Source: an uncultured Shimia sp. (GTDB lineage Bacteria > Pseudomonadota > Alphaproteobacteria > Rhodobacterales > Rhodobacteraceae). From it: DNA of 64,000 nucleotides. The notes beneath the pieces are model-generated. The model was not told the DNA's origin. It did no database searches and saw only the letters and a program-made list of their open reading frames with translations. Positions 53,139 through 61,975 of the stretch are shown piece by piece. The stretch covers positions 62,001 to 126,000 of the forward strand of contig CALCOY010000026.1 in NCBI GenBank assembly GCA_937897325.1, read 5' to 3'. Made by a program: the position numbers and the translations under genes. How positions within the stretch are numbered: the first letter of the stretch is position 1; each line of letters opens with the position of its first letter.

Positions 53139-54019
53139 CATCAGCCCCCGTCCTTCTGCGTCAATCCGCGGAAGAGCAGGCGGCCCGCCTGCCCCCGCTC
53201 CTGGCCCGTGCCGAACATCTTGCCGGTGCCGTTTTGCTGGGCGATCACGGGCGGCGTAGATCAGGGATGGGCGACGATTTCTGGCAGTATCGCCCAGCCC
53301 AGATCGGCGACAGCTTACGCATGATAGATCATAGGCGCAGCGCCATGGGCGATCAGCAGTTCGTGCGTGAACGCGAATGGCAGATTGCTCAATCCGTCAT
53401 GCTGTGGGTAGATCAGGGTGCCTCCATGCGGTTTTCCAGCACGGATGCCTTGCCCGAAAAGGCTGACCGCGCCCGACTTCTGACACTTGCTCTTGCCATT
53501 CTTCTGATCCGGGGTGGCGAACGCGTGGGGCTCACGGGCACGCGCCTACCGCCGCGCAGGGGAAACGCCCAGGTCATTCGTTTGGCCGAGATGTTCTCCG
53601 AAGAGCATGACGAGGATTACAGCCCCCCTGAACATCGGGCGATGATCCCCCATGCGCGCGCCGTCTTCGTTTCCGACTTTCTGGGCAATATAGACGATGC
53701 GCGCATCGCTCTTACGAAAGCGGCCGACCGTGGGGTGCGGGGCATTCTCTACCAGGTGCTCGACCCGAGTGAGGAAGCCTTTCCGTTTCAGGGCCGCACC
53801 ATTTTCGAGAGTATGGGCGGCACCGTCCGACACGAAACGCTCAAAGCGGGCGACCTGCGCAACCGCTACCTGTCGCGACTGGCTGAGCGGAAGGCAGAGC
53901 TTCAGGAACTCTGTTCGGTCGCCGGTTGGCAATACAATCTGCACCATACTGACGTGTCTGCACAAACAGGTCTTCTCTGGCTTTGGCGGGCTCTTGATGG
54001 CGGGAGGTCGCGCGCGTGA
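53135..54019 (+). CDS. DUF58 domain protein
   Basis: Protein of 294 residues. The DUF58 core RSGMGDDFWQYRPAQIGDSL and DHRRSAMGDQQFVREREWQI (about residues 45-90) precede MLWVDQGASM, the position of the VWA-like first strand with D and S. There are no transmembrane helices, in contrast to DUF58 proteins that carry N-terminal helices. It is translationally coupled to moxR upstream and overlaps the BatA-type gene downstream by 4 bp. DUF58 proteins are regular MoxR partners. Confidence 0.9.
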   Translation: MTSAPVLLRQSAEEQAARLPPLLARAEHLAGAVLLGDHGRRRSGMGDDFWQYRPAQIGDSLRMIDHRRSAMGDQQFVREREWQIAQSVMLWVDQGASMRFSSTDALPEKADRARLLTLALAILLIRGGERVGLTGTRLPPRRGNAQVIRLAEMFSEEHDEDYSPPEHRAMIPHARAVFVSDFLGNIDDARIALTKAADRGVRGILYQVLDPSEEAFPFQGRTIFESMGGTVRHETLKAGDLRNRYLSRLAERKAELQELCSVAGWQYNLHHTDVSAQTGLLWLWRALDGGRSRA

Positions 54020-56790
54020 CGACAATTGCAGGTATCGGGTTCACCGCCCCCTGGCTGCTTTTGGGCCTGATCCTTCTGCCAGTGCTCTGGCTGATCCTCC
54101 GGGCAATCCCGCCGTCCCCGATCCGGAGGCGTTTTCCTGGTGTAGCGCTTCTGCTGGGCCTGATGGACGACGAAAGCGTGACGGACCGGACACCGTGGTG
54201 GCTCTTGTTGCTGCGCGTTCTGGCGGTGGCGGGCATGATCGTCGGGCTGGCCGGACCAGTGTTGAACCCACAATTGGACGAGACGGCAGGTGATGGTCCG
54301 CTTCTGATGGTGGTGGATGGCAGCTGGGCGGGGGCCGCGGGCTGGGCCGGGACACGGGATGCACTTGAGGCAGAACTCTACCGCGCCGCAGCAAACAATC
54401 GCCCGACAGCGATCCTGCAGTTGAGCGCGCCGGAGCCGTTGGTCATGCAGGCAGCGGGTACGTTGCGCTCCAGCCTGCCGGGCTTTGTTCCACGACCCTG
54501 GCAACCCGCCCCGGATCAGGTCGATGTGAGTATCGCGGCTATGGAGGATCTGGGAGGCTTCGATACGATCTGGTTCAGTGACGGCCTGGAGTATCCCGGG
54601 CGTGATCGCGTGCTTGAAACGATCGAGACGGCGGGTAATGTTCGCGTGATCCAATCTGGCAGTGCCGTTCTCGGGATACGTCCGGCACGCTACGAAGACG
54701 GGATCGTGCAACTGACATCCCTGCGTCAAACAGGTGGGCCCGAACGCGAGATCACCGTGAATGCCGAGGGGCTCGACCCTGCCGGCAACGCGCGCACGCT
54801 TGCGTCGCTGCAAATGCGCTTTGAAGCTGGCGCGACAGTGTCAAACGCGGAATTGGCTTTGCCTGCCGAATTGCGAGCAAGGGTATCGCGTTTTGAAATC
54901 CTCGGTCACAGATCGGCAGGGGCCACCACGCTGGTCGATGACAGCCTGCGTCGTCGCGAGGTCGCCCTAATCGCCGCGCGCGAAGGCCGCGAGGGCCTCG
55001 AACTGTTGTCGCCGCTTCACTATCTGGAACAGGCGCTGGAACCGACAGCGGATCTACTGCGCGGGGCGCTGAATGACGTTTTGCCCGCCAATCCAGACGT
55101 GATCGTTCTGGCCGATGTGGCGACTCTTAGCGACAGCGAAAGTGCTTCCATCACCGAATGGATAGAGAGTGGCGGGCTTCTTCTTCGTTTCGCCGGGCCC
55201 CGCGTCGCTGCAAGCGATGTCAGCCGTCAGGACGAAGACACGCTTATGCCGGTGCGCCTCCGCTCGGGCGGGCGCAGTGTAGGCGGGGCGATGAGTTGGG
55301 GACAGCCCAAAACACTGGCGCCTTTTTCGGACGGATCACCCTTCTTTGGACTGGATGTGCCCCAAGATGTCACGATCACAGCCCAGGTCATGGCACAGCC
55401 AGACCCGACACTTGCCGACAGGGTGATCGCCTCCCTTTCGGACGGCACACCGCTTGTGACCCGCAAAAAGATCGGCCAAGGGCAGGTGGTTCTTTTCCAT
55501 GTGACTGCCAACGCCGAGTGGTCATCGCTTCCGCTGTCAGGGCTTTTTGTCGAGATGATGGAGCGGCTGGCGGTCTCCTCTGCCAATCCCGAAACAGCAG
55601 CGGAAGATCTTGAAGGCACCACGTGGACACCGAATAACGTGATGGACGGTTTTGGTACGCTTGAGGATGCGGGCGCCCTTCCCAGCGTTCCGGGGCCAGA
55701 GCTTTTAACGGGTGCGCCTGGACCGGACTTGCGACCCGGGATCTATCAATCCGGCGACCGGCTGATGGCGCGGAATGTGGTCGGCATGAGCACTGCACTC
55801 ACGCCCATTGCCTGGCCCGACCGGATCCCGGTCAGTGGCCTGACGGTGGCCGAGGAAATGCCTCTGGGCGGTTTCTTCCTGGGCTTGGCGATCGCTCTTC
55901 TACTGATCGACATCATCGCTTCGCTTGCCCTTTCCAACCGTCTGACAGGGCCGCAGCGCAATGTCGCGGCTGGACTTATTGCGGCCTTGTTTTTGATCCC
56001 GACACCGCCCAATGCACAGCAGACGCAGGATCCGGAAGACTTCGCGGTCACGGCAGCGGCAGAGGTGGTTCTGGCACATGTGCTTACCGGCAATCGCGAC
56101 GTCGACGGCATAGCGCAAGCAGGGCTTACTGGCCTGTCCGACACATTGTTTTTCCGCACATCGGTCGAACCCGCGACGCCAATCGGGGTGGACCTTGAGG
56201 CAGATGAACTCGCGTTTTTCCCAATCCTGTATTGGCCGATCACGCAAGATCAGCAACGCCCCTCTGACGCCGCTTACGCCAAGCTGAACGAGTATCTCCG
56301 CTCTGGCGGATTGATTGTTTTTGACACGCGGGATGCGGACATGTCGGGTCTGGGCGCCAGCAGCCCGAATGGGCGGAAACTGCAGCAACTAGCGGCCCCC
56401 CTTGATATCCCCGCCCTTGAACCGATACCGTCGGACCACGTTCTGACGCGGACATTCTACCTGCTCCAGGAATTCCCAGGCAGACATCGCGGCCGCGACG
56501 TCTGGGTTGAGGCCGCTCCACCCGGTGCCGAACAGGTCGAAGGGATGCCCTTCCGCAATCTCAATGACGGCGTGACACCGGTGATTATTGGCGGCAACGA
56601 TTGGGCGTCAGCATGGGCTGTGACCGGCAATGGCGCACCGCTTTTGCCCGTTGGTCGCGGCTTTGGCGGCGAGCGCCAGCGCGAGATGGCCTATCGGTTT
56701 GGGGTGAACCTGATCATGCATGTGCTGACGGGCAACTACAAAAGCGATCAGGTCCATGTGCCCGCATTGCTAGATCGGCTGGGCCAATGA
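54016..56790 (+). CDS. Large membrane protein with BatA-type N-terminus and DUF4159 C-terminus
   Basis: Protein of 924 residues starting at GTG 54016. Residues about 1-75 form an N-terminal pair of helices with the BatA signature (FTAPWLLLGLILLPVLWLIL and RRFPGVALLLGL). A VWA-like segment follows, starting LLMVVDGSWAGAAG near 96, where the first MIDAS serine pattern D-x-S-x-S is degenerate. Two further helices near residues 615-665 precede the C-terminal DUF4159 domain (about 690-920), with FDTRDAD near 775 and HVLTRTFYLL near 815. The protein is probably anchored in the inner membrane with periplasmic domains. Function of this MoxR-associated protein is unknown. Confidence 0.86.
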   Translation: MTTIAGIGFTAPWLLLGLILLPVLWLILRAIPPSPIRRRFPGVALLLGLMDDESVTDRTPWWLLLLRVLAVAGMIVGLAGPVLNPQLDETAGDGPLLMVVDGSWAGAAGWAGTRDALEAELYRAAANNRPTAILQLSAPEPLVMQAAGTLRSSLPGFVPRPWQPAPDQVDVSIAAMEDLGGFDTIWFSDGLEYPGRDRVLETIETAGNVRVIQSGSAVLGIRPARYEDGIVQLTSLRQTGGPEREITVNAEGLDPAGNARTLASLQMRFEAGATVSNAELALPAELRARVSRFEILGHRSAGATTLVDDSLRRREVALIAAREGREGLELLSPLHYLEQALEPTADLLRGALNDVLPANPDVIVLADVATLSDSESASITEWIESGGLLLRFAGPRVAASDVSRQDEDTLMPVRLRSGGRSVGGAMSWGQPKTLAPFSDGSPFFGLDVPQDVTITAQVMAQPDPTLADRVIASLSDGTPLVTRKKIGQGQVVLFHVTANAEWSSLPLSGLFVEMMERLAVSSANPETAAEDLEGTTWTPNNVMDGFGTLEDAGALPSVPGPELLTGAPGPDLRPGIYQSGDRLMARNVVGMSTALTPIAWPDRIPVSGLTVAEEMPLGGFFLGLAIALLLIDIIASLALSNRLTGPQRNVAAGLIAALFLIPTPPNAQQTQDPEDFAVTAAAEVVLAHVLTGNRDVDGIAQAGLTGLSDTLFFRTSVEPATPIGVDLEADELAFFPILYWPITQDQQRPSDAAYAKLNEYLRSGGLIVFDTRDADMSGLGASSPNGRKLQQLAAPLDIPALEPIPSDHVLTRTFYLLQEFPGRHRGRDVWVEAAPPGAEQVEGMPFRNLNDGVTPVIIGGNDWASAWAVTGNGAPLLPVGRGFGGERQREMAYRFGVNLIMHVLTGNYKSDQVHVPALLDRLGQ

Positions 56791-58832
56791 CGGCGACCTA
56801 TCTTTTTGATCCGCTTCTTCCCTGGCCGGTGATCTGGGTGCTGACCGGACTGATTTTCGCAGGGATCGTGCTTGCGGGATGGCGCGGCCTGAAAGGCTGG
56901 GCACTGCGGGGTGTTGCCGGGCTGATCATCGTCGCAGCCCTGACAGGCCCGACCTACCAGGAAGAAAATCGCGCACCGCTCAGCGACATCGTGATTCTTG
57001 CCGAGGACGAAAGCGCATCGCAGCGCCTGTCTGACCGGGAACAGCAAACCCGCGAAACGGCCGATGCGCTGGCAGCCGAGATCGAAGCACGACCAAACAC
57101 CGAATTGCGCCGGATCGTGGTGCCGGACGGCGAAGAGGATGCAGGTACGCGGCTGGTCAGCGCACTGTCGGAGGCATTGGCGGAAGAGCCTCGTGCGCGC
57201 GTTGCGGGTGTGATCTCACTGAGCGATGGACAGGTGCACGATCTTGACGTGCCCCTGGAATTACCTGCGCCCCTTCATTTGTTGCTGACCGGTCGGGAAA
57301 CCGATTGGGACAGGCGGCTAATCGTCCGAAATGCACCGGCCTTTGCGATCATTGACGAACCCGTGACGTTGACCCTGCGCATCGAAGATAGCGGTGCCGT
57401 GCCGGACAGCGCCGGCGCTACCGCACGGCTTGAAATTTCTGTCGACGGTGAGGAGCCGCGTCAGATCGAAGTGCCTATTGGCAAAGATACAGAGCTGCCA
57501 TTGACGCTGCCGCATGGCGGTCAGAATGTCATCCAGTTCACTGTTCCGGGCGCTGAGGGAGAGTTGACGGATCGAAACAATACGGCGCTTGTCCAGATGA
57601 ATGGCGTGCGCGACCGCCTGCGCGTACTGCTCGTTTCGGGGGAACCGCATGCAGGCGGGCGGACCTGGCGCAACCTGCTGAAATCCGACAGCTCGGTTGA
57701 TCTCGTGCATTTCACGATCCTGCGGCCTCCCGAGAAGCAGGACGGTGTGCCAGTTGACGAACTTAGCCTGATCGCCTTCCCCACTCGGGAATTGTTCCTT
57801 GAGAAGATCGCGGATTTCGACCTGATCATCTTCGATCGTTACAAGCGCCGCGGTATTCTGCCAGCGCTGTATCTCGACAACGTGGCAAACTACATTCGGG
57901 AAGGCGGCGCCGTACTTGTCGCGGCAGGCCCGGATTTTGCAAGTGCGGACAGCCTTTACAGATCACCCTTGGGACCGGTTTTGCCAGCCCAGCCATCCGC
58001 AAGGGTTCTTGAAGAACCTTACATGCCACAAGTATCGGAACTGGGAGAACGCCACCCGGTGACGACTGGCCTGCCTGCTGCCGGGGACTGGGGCCGGTGG
58101 TTGCGCCAGGTCGATGTGGATGCAGATGGTGGTCAGGTCGTGATGACGGGCATCGACGAACGTCCTCTGCTGGTGCTTGAGCGGGTTGAGAAAGGGCGCG
58201 TTGCGCTGCTTGCCTCGGACCATGCCTGGCTTTGGAACAGGGGTTATGAGGGTGGTGGGCCGCAACTGGAATTACTTCGGCGCCTGGCCCATTGGATGAT
58301 GAAAGAGCCGGAGTTGGAAGAGGAGGCGTTGACAGCCTCTGTCACAGGTCAATCGATGCAGATCCTGCGTCGGACACTTTCCGAAAGCGTGCCGCCTGTG
58401 ACGATCACGGCGCCCGACGGTACGGTCACCGAACTGCCCCTTGAGGAGGCGGGGCCCGGGCAATTCCAAGCGCCTTTCGAAGCGCCCGAAATTGGCCTTT
58501 ATCGCCTTGAAAACGGCGATATCTCTTCAGTCGTGGGCGTTGGTCCCGCCTCCCCGCGGGAATTTGAGCAGACGATAGCATCTGGCGACCCGATGGAGGC
58601 GATCATTAACCCAACCGGTGGGGGGATCCTACCGCTCGAAGCAGGTGTGCCCGCCTTGCGCAATGTCCGGGAAGGACGCCCTGCTGCCGGACGCGGCTGG
58701 ATAGGGCTGGTCCCACGAGAGGCCTATCAAACGCTGGACGTGCGCCAGATAGCGCTTCTGCCGCCGTGGCTGGTGTTGCTTTTGAGCGCAGCATTCATCA
58801 CCGCCGCTTGGCTGCGCGAAGGCCAGCGCTGA
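56787..58832 (+). CDS. Large membrane protein, last gene of MoxR operon (glutamine-amidotransferase-like)
   Basis: Protein of 681 residues; its ATG overlaps the previous stop (ATGA). Two N-terminal helices (WPVIWVLTGLIFAGIVLAGW and VAGLIIVAALTGP) are followed by a VWA-like region (IVILAEDESASQRL near residue 65), beta-rich domains, and from about residue 270 a class I glutamine-amidotransferase-like module (VLLVSGEPHAGGRTWRNLLK, FDLIIFDRYKRRG, LVAAGPDFA). One hydrophobic helix lies near the C-terminus (LLPPWLVLLLSAAFITAAW). I see no catalytic Cys triad. It matches the fourth gene commonly found after MoxR-DUF58-DUF4159. Confidence 0.82.
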   Translation: MTATYLFDPLLPWPVIWVLTGLIFAGIVLAGWRGLKGWALRGVAGLIIVAALTGPTYQEENRAPLSDIVILAEDESASQRLSDREQQTRETADALAAEIEARPNTELRRIVVPDGEEDAGTRLVSALSEALAEEPRARVAGVISLSDGQVHDLDVPLELPAPLHLLLTGRETDWDRRLIVRNAPAFAIIDEPVTLTLRIEDSGAVPDSAGATARLEISVDGEEPRQIEVPIGKDTELPLTLPHGGQNVIQFTVPGAEGELTDRNNTALVQMNGVRDRLRVLLVSGEPHAGGRTWRNLLKSDSSVDLVHFTILRPPEKQDGVPVDELSLIAFPTRELFLEKIADFDLIIFDRYKRRGILPALYLDNVANYIREGGAVLVAAGPDFASADSLYRSPLGPVLPAQPSARVLEEPYMPQVSELGERHPVTTGLPAAGDWGRWLRQVDVDADGGQVVMTGIDERPLLVLERVEKGRVALLASDHAWLWNRGYEGGGPQLELLRRLAHWMMKEPELEEEALTASVTGQSMQILRRTLSESVPPVTITAPDGTVTELPLEEAGPGQFQAPFEAPEIGLYRLENGDISSVVGVGPASPREFEQTIASGDPMEAIINPTGGGILPLEAGVPALRNVREGRPAAGRGWIGLVPREAYQTLDVRQIALLPPWLVLLLSAAFITAAWLREGQR

Positions 58833-58909
58833 GACCTCAATCTTGCTTAACAGGTTCTTCACCTCCGCTGTGAAATACCGGAAAGGGACGTGAATCTGAG
58901 AGGCGCTGA

Positions 58910-61165
58910 ATGAGTCTGGCCAACAAGCTTGCGGAGGAACGGCGCGCGCGTCTCGCAGCCGAACGCATGCTTGAGCTGAAACAGGCCGAGCTCCACTCTG
59001 CCAACCGCAAACTGAACCGTCAGGCCCTCGCCTTGCGCGGAGAGGTCGTGGAGCGCCGTGCAGAGGTCGAAACCGTACGGAATGAGAATGCGCTTTTCAA
59101 ATCCCAGCTTGGTGAGGCGCATCAGCAAATCAAGGTTGCTACACAGAAGTTCGTTGTTGCTGAGCGACGGCTTTGGCATTCGATCAATACGATCTCGGAC
59201 GGGTTTGCGATTTTTGATGCCGACAATGAGATGATCGTTGCCAACGCATCGTATCTGGTGATCTTTGACGGGCTCGAATTCATCAAACCTGGGGTCGACT
59301 ACACAACTTTGCTGCAAGCGCTGACCGAAGAAGGGATTATCGACACCGGAGATTTGAGCGCATCCGAGTGGCGGCAGATGATGATCACCCGATGGGCGCA
59401 GCCCCAACCAGAACCCGTCGTCGTTCGCCTGTGGAATGACCAGTACATCCGGCTGCTGGACCGACGCGGTGATGGCGGCGATGTGGTGTCGCTAGGGCTC
59501 AACATCACCGAATCCGTCCTCTATGAGCAGCGTCTTCGGGCGGCGCAAGAAGAGGCAGAGCGTGCCAACAAAGCCAAATCTGCCTTCCTCGCCAATATGA
59601 GCCACGAGATCCGCACACCTATGAATGGGGTTGTGGGCATGGCTGATCTGCTAGCCGACACGCGGCTGAGCGAGGAACAAACGCTTTATGTGGATACAAT
59701 CAAAAGCTCGGGCGAAGCGCTTCTGGTCATCATCAACGACGTACTCGACTATTCGAAAATCGAAGCGGGCAAGCTGGAACTTCAGCCCGGCCCCTTCGAT
59801 CTGGAACGCACTATTCACGAAGTCATCCTGCTTCTCCAATCCATCGCCCGAGAAAAGGAACTTGAGTTGCTGCTGGACTACGACTTGTTCCTGCCGACCA
59901 TCTTCACGGGTGATCCGGGGCGGATCCGGCAGGTCTTGACCAATCTGGTGGGCAACGCCCTGAAGTTCACAGCAGAAGGGCACGTCCTCGTTCGCGTAAC
60001 TGGTGTGACCGATGACGCCACTGGAGTCGCGCAGATTGTCATCGGGATCGAAGATACAGGCATAGGCATCCCAGCCGAGAAGGTCGAACACATCTTCGGC
60101 GAATTCAATCAGGTCGAAAACGAACGGAACCGGCAATTCGATGGAACGGGCTTGGGGCTCGCGATCTCAAAACGCCTGATCGAGATGATGGATGGCGAGC
60201 TTTGGGTGACCTCGGAAGAAGGCGTTGGGTCCTGCTTTGGGGTCTCGATAGACCTCCCGGTTGTTGGGGAAACCGAAGTAGATCACGGAATGCTCCCGAA
60301 AGGTTTGCGGGATGTCCTGATCATTGATGATATGACGATGAACCGGGCGGTGCTGGAACGTCAGTTGGAACAGCTTGGTCTGTCAGTGAGGGTTTGCATT
60401 GACGGGGATAAAGCACTGGAGCAATTGCCGCAACGCCCCGACCTGATCATTGCGGCACATGATCTATGCGGCATGGATGGGCTTGCGCTTGCAGCGAAGA
60501 TCCGGGAGACGGGTTCGACGACGCCGATCCTGATGCTGAGCGGCAACGTCGATGTGGCCAAAGCAGATCCGGCCTATCGGCATGTTGCTGGATGTCTCCA
60601 GATCCCTGCGCCGCGACGCAAGATGCTGGAGGCAATCGTTGGCTTGGGCGACCTGATAGATGTCAAAAAGGACGCCGCTGCACAGAAATCTGAAGTCACG
60701 CTGCGCGCAGTGGAAGATCCGGCCCCATCTGAACAAACCGACTTGCGCAAAATGCGGATTCTTGCGGCCGAGGATAACAAGACCAACCGCCTCGTTTTCA
60801 GCAAGATGATCAAGACCCTGAACGTCGATCTGTGTTTTGCAGAGAACGGTCTGGAGGCGGTCGAAATGTTCCAGTCCTTTGACCCGGACATGGTGTTCAT
60901 GGACATTTCAATGCCGATCAAGGACGGCAAAGAAGCCACTGGCGACATCCGCGCGATAGAGGCGAAGAAAGGCGGGCACGTGCCCATCGTTGCTCTGACG
61001 GCGCATGCGCTTGACGGGGATGAGGAAGGGATCCTGGCAGCAGGACTGGATCACTACCTGACGAAACCGCTACGCAAGCAAGAGATCCACACCATCATCG
61101 AAACCTACTGGCCAGATCATACGTTGCCTCTGCAGGAGGACAAGGTCCTGGATGAGGCGGGCTAA
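58910..61165 (+). CDS. Soluble hybrid histidine kinase with two receiver domains (first one degenerate)
   Basis: Protein of 751 residues without membrane helices. A coiled coil (about residues 1-75) leads to a PAS-like domain ([20 protein letters not shown], about 85-205), then a HisKA domain with H232 in [12 protein letters not shown], and HATPase motifs [28 protein letters not shown] and GTGLGLAIS. Receiver 1 (about 467-585) keeps the acidic pair IIDD but has A516 where the phosphoacceptor Asp should be and I in place of the conserved Lys (LQIPAP). Receiver 2 (about 618-735) is intact: AAEDNKTN, D665 in FMDISMP, and YLTKPL. No response-regulator gene is adjacent. The signal is unknown but must be cytoplasmic. 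Confidence 0.9.
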   Translation: MSLANKLAEERRARLAAERMLELKQAELHSANRKLNRQALALRGEVVERRAEVETVRNENALFKSQLGEAHQQIKVATQKFVVAERRLWHSINTISDGFAIFDADNEMIVANASYLVIFDGLEFIKPGVDYTTLLQALTEEGIIDTGDLSASEWRQMMITRWAQPQPEPVVVRLWNDQYIRLLDRRGDGGDVVSLGLNITESVLYEQRLRAAQEEAERANKAKSAFLANMSHEIRTPMNGVVGMADLLADTRLSEEQTLYVDTIKSSGEALLVIINDVLDYSKIEAGKLELQPGPFDLERTIHEVILLLQSIAREKELELLLDYDLFLPTIFTGDPGRIRQVLTNLVGNALKFTAEGHVLVRVTGVTDDATGVAQIVIGIEDTGIGIPAEKVEHIFGEFNQVENERNRQFDGTGLGLAISKRLIEMMDGELWVTSEEGVGSCFGVSIDLPVVGETEVDHGMLPKGLRDVLIIDDMTMNRAVLERQLEQLGLSVRVCIDGDKALEQLPQRPDLIIAAHDLCGMDGLALAAKIRETGSTTPILMLSGNVDVAKADPAYRHVAGCLQIPAPRRKMLEAIVGLGDLIDVKKDAAAQKSEVTLRAVEDPAPSEQTDLRKMRILAAEDNKTNRLVFSKMIKTLNVDLCFAENGLEAVEMFQSFDPDMVFMDISMPIKDGKEATGDIRAIEAKKGGHVPIVALTAHALDGDEEGILAAGLDHYLTKPLRKQEIHTIIETYWPDHTLPLQEDKVLDEAG

Positions 61166-61944
61166 GCGGCGTCGGCTTGCGGATAGGGCCGTGTGAAAAC
61201 AAGCCTATCCTCGGCAGAATAGTCTTTCTGGAATGCATATCCGCCCAGATCAAAATCCTTGAGCCCTTCCACACGCGTTACGCGGTTCTGGATGATGAAC
61301 CGCGCCATGGCGCCCCGGGCTTTCTTCGCAAAGAAACTGACGATCCTGGGATCGCCCGCCTTCTCTTCCATAAAGACAGGAGTAATAATCTGCGGTTTCA
61401 GCGCGGTTTCCAAGACCGCCCCAAAGTATTCCTGACTGGCGCAGTTGACGAGGATTGCGGTATCCATCGCTTCGGCCTGCGCGTTGATCGCCTTCGCAAT
61501 GCCATCACGCCAATAGGCATAAAGATTGGAACCTCGGCGGGTTTTCAGCTTGCTGCCCATCTCAAGCCGATAAGGCTGAATCGCATCGAGCGGGCGCAAC
61601 AAACCGTAGAGCCCGGACAAGATCCGCAGGTGCTTCTGAGCATATGTCATCTCGTCCGCGTTGAGACTGTGTGCATCGAGCCCTTGATAAGTGTCGCCAG
61701 CAAAAGCCAAAACAGCAGGGCGCAAGGTTTCCTGGCAGGGTTCCTCGGCAAAGGCTTTAAAGCGATCGCGGTTCAACCGGGCCAAGTCATCGGACAGATG
61801 CATCAGCTTTTTGAGATCACCCAAGGTCAGGTTGCGGGCCGTTTTCACCAGACGCATGGCGTCGTCTTGCATGGCGGGCGTCGTCATCTCAACATCGCGC
61901 GCATCCCAATCAAGCCGTTTTGCCGGTGAGATCACAACAAGCAT
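61162..61944 (-). CDS. yaaA: Peroxide stress protein YaaA (DUF328)
   Basis: Protein of 260 residues. [14 protein letters not shown] at the N-terminus, [28 protein letters not shown], and the C-terminal [18 protein letters not shown] and GYAFQKDYS are the diagnostic blocks. In Escherichia coli YaaA lowers free intracellular iron during peroxide stress and binds DNA. ATG 61944 begins the family sequence; 47 codons of upstream open frame are not conserved. The stop overlaps the convergent kinase stop by 4 bp. Confidence 0.93.
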   Translation of the reverse strand: MLVVISPAKRLDWDARDVEMTTPAMQDDAMRLVKTARNLTLGDLKKLMHLSDDLARLNRDRFKAFAEEPCQETLRPAVLAFAGDTYQGLDAHSLNADEMTYAQKHLRILSGLYGLLRPLDAIQPYRLEMGSKLKTRRGSNLYAYWRDGIAKAINAQAEAMDTAILVNCASQEYFGAVLETALKPQIITPVFMEEKAGDPRIVSFFAKKARGAMARFIIQNRVTRVEGLKDFDLGGYAFQKDYSAEDRLVFTRPYPQADAA

Positions 61945-61975
61945 TCCGTCCCCCTTTTTCCGTTCTGCCTTTGAC

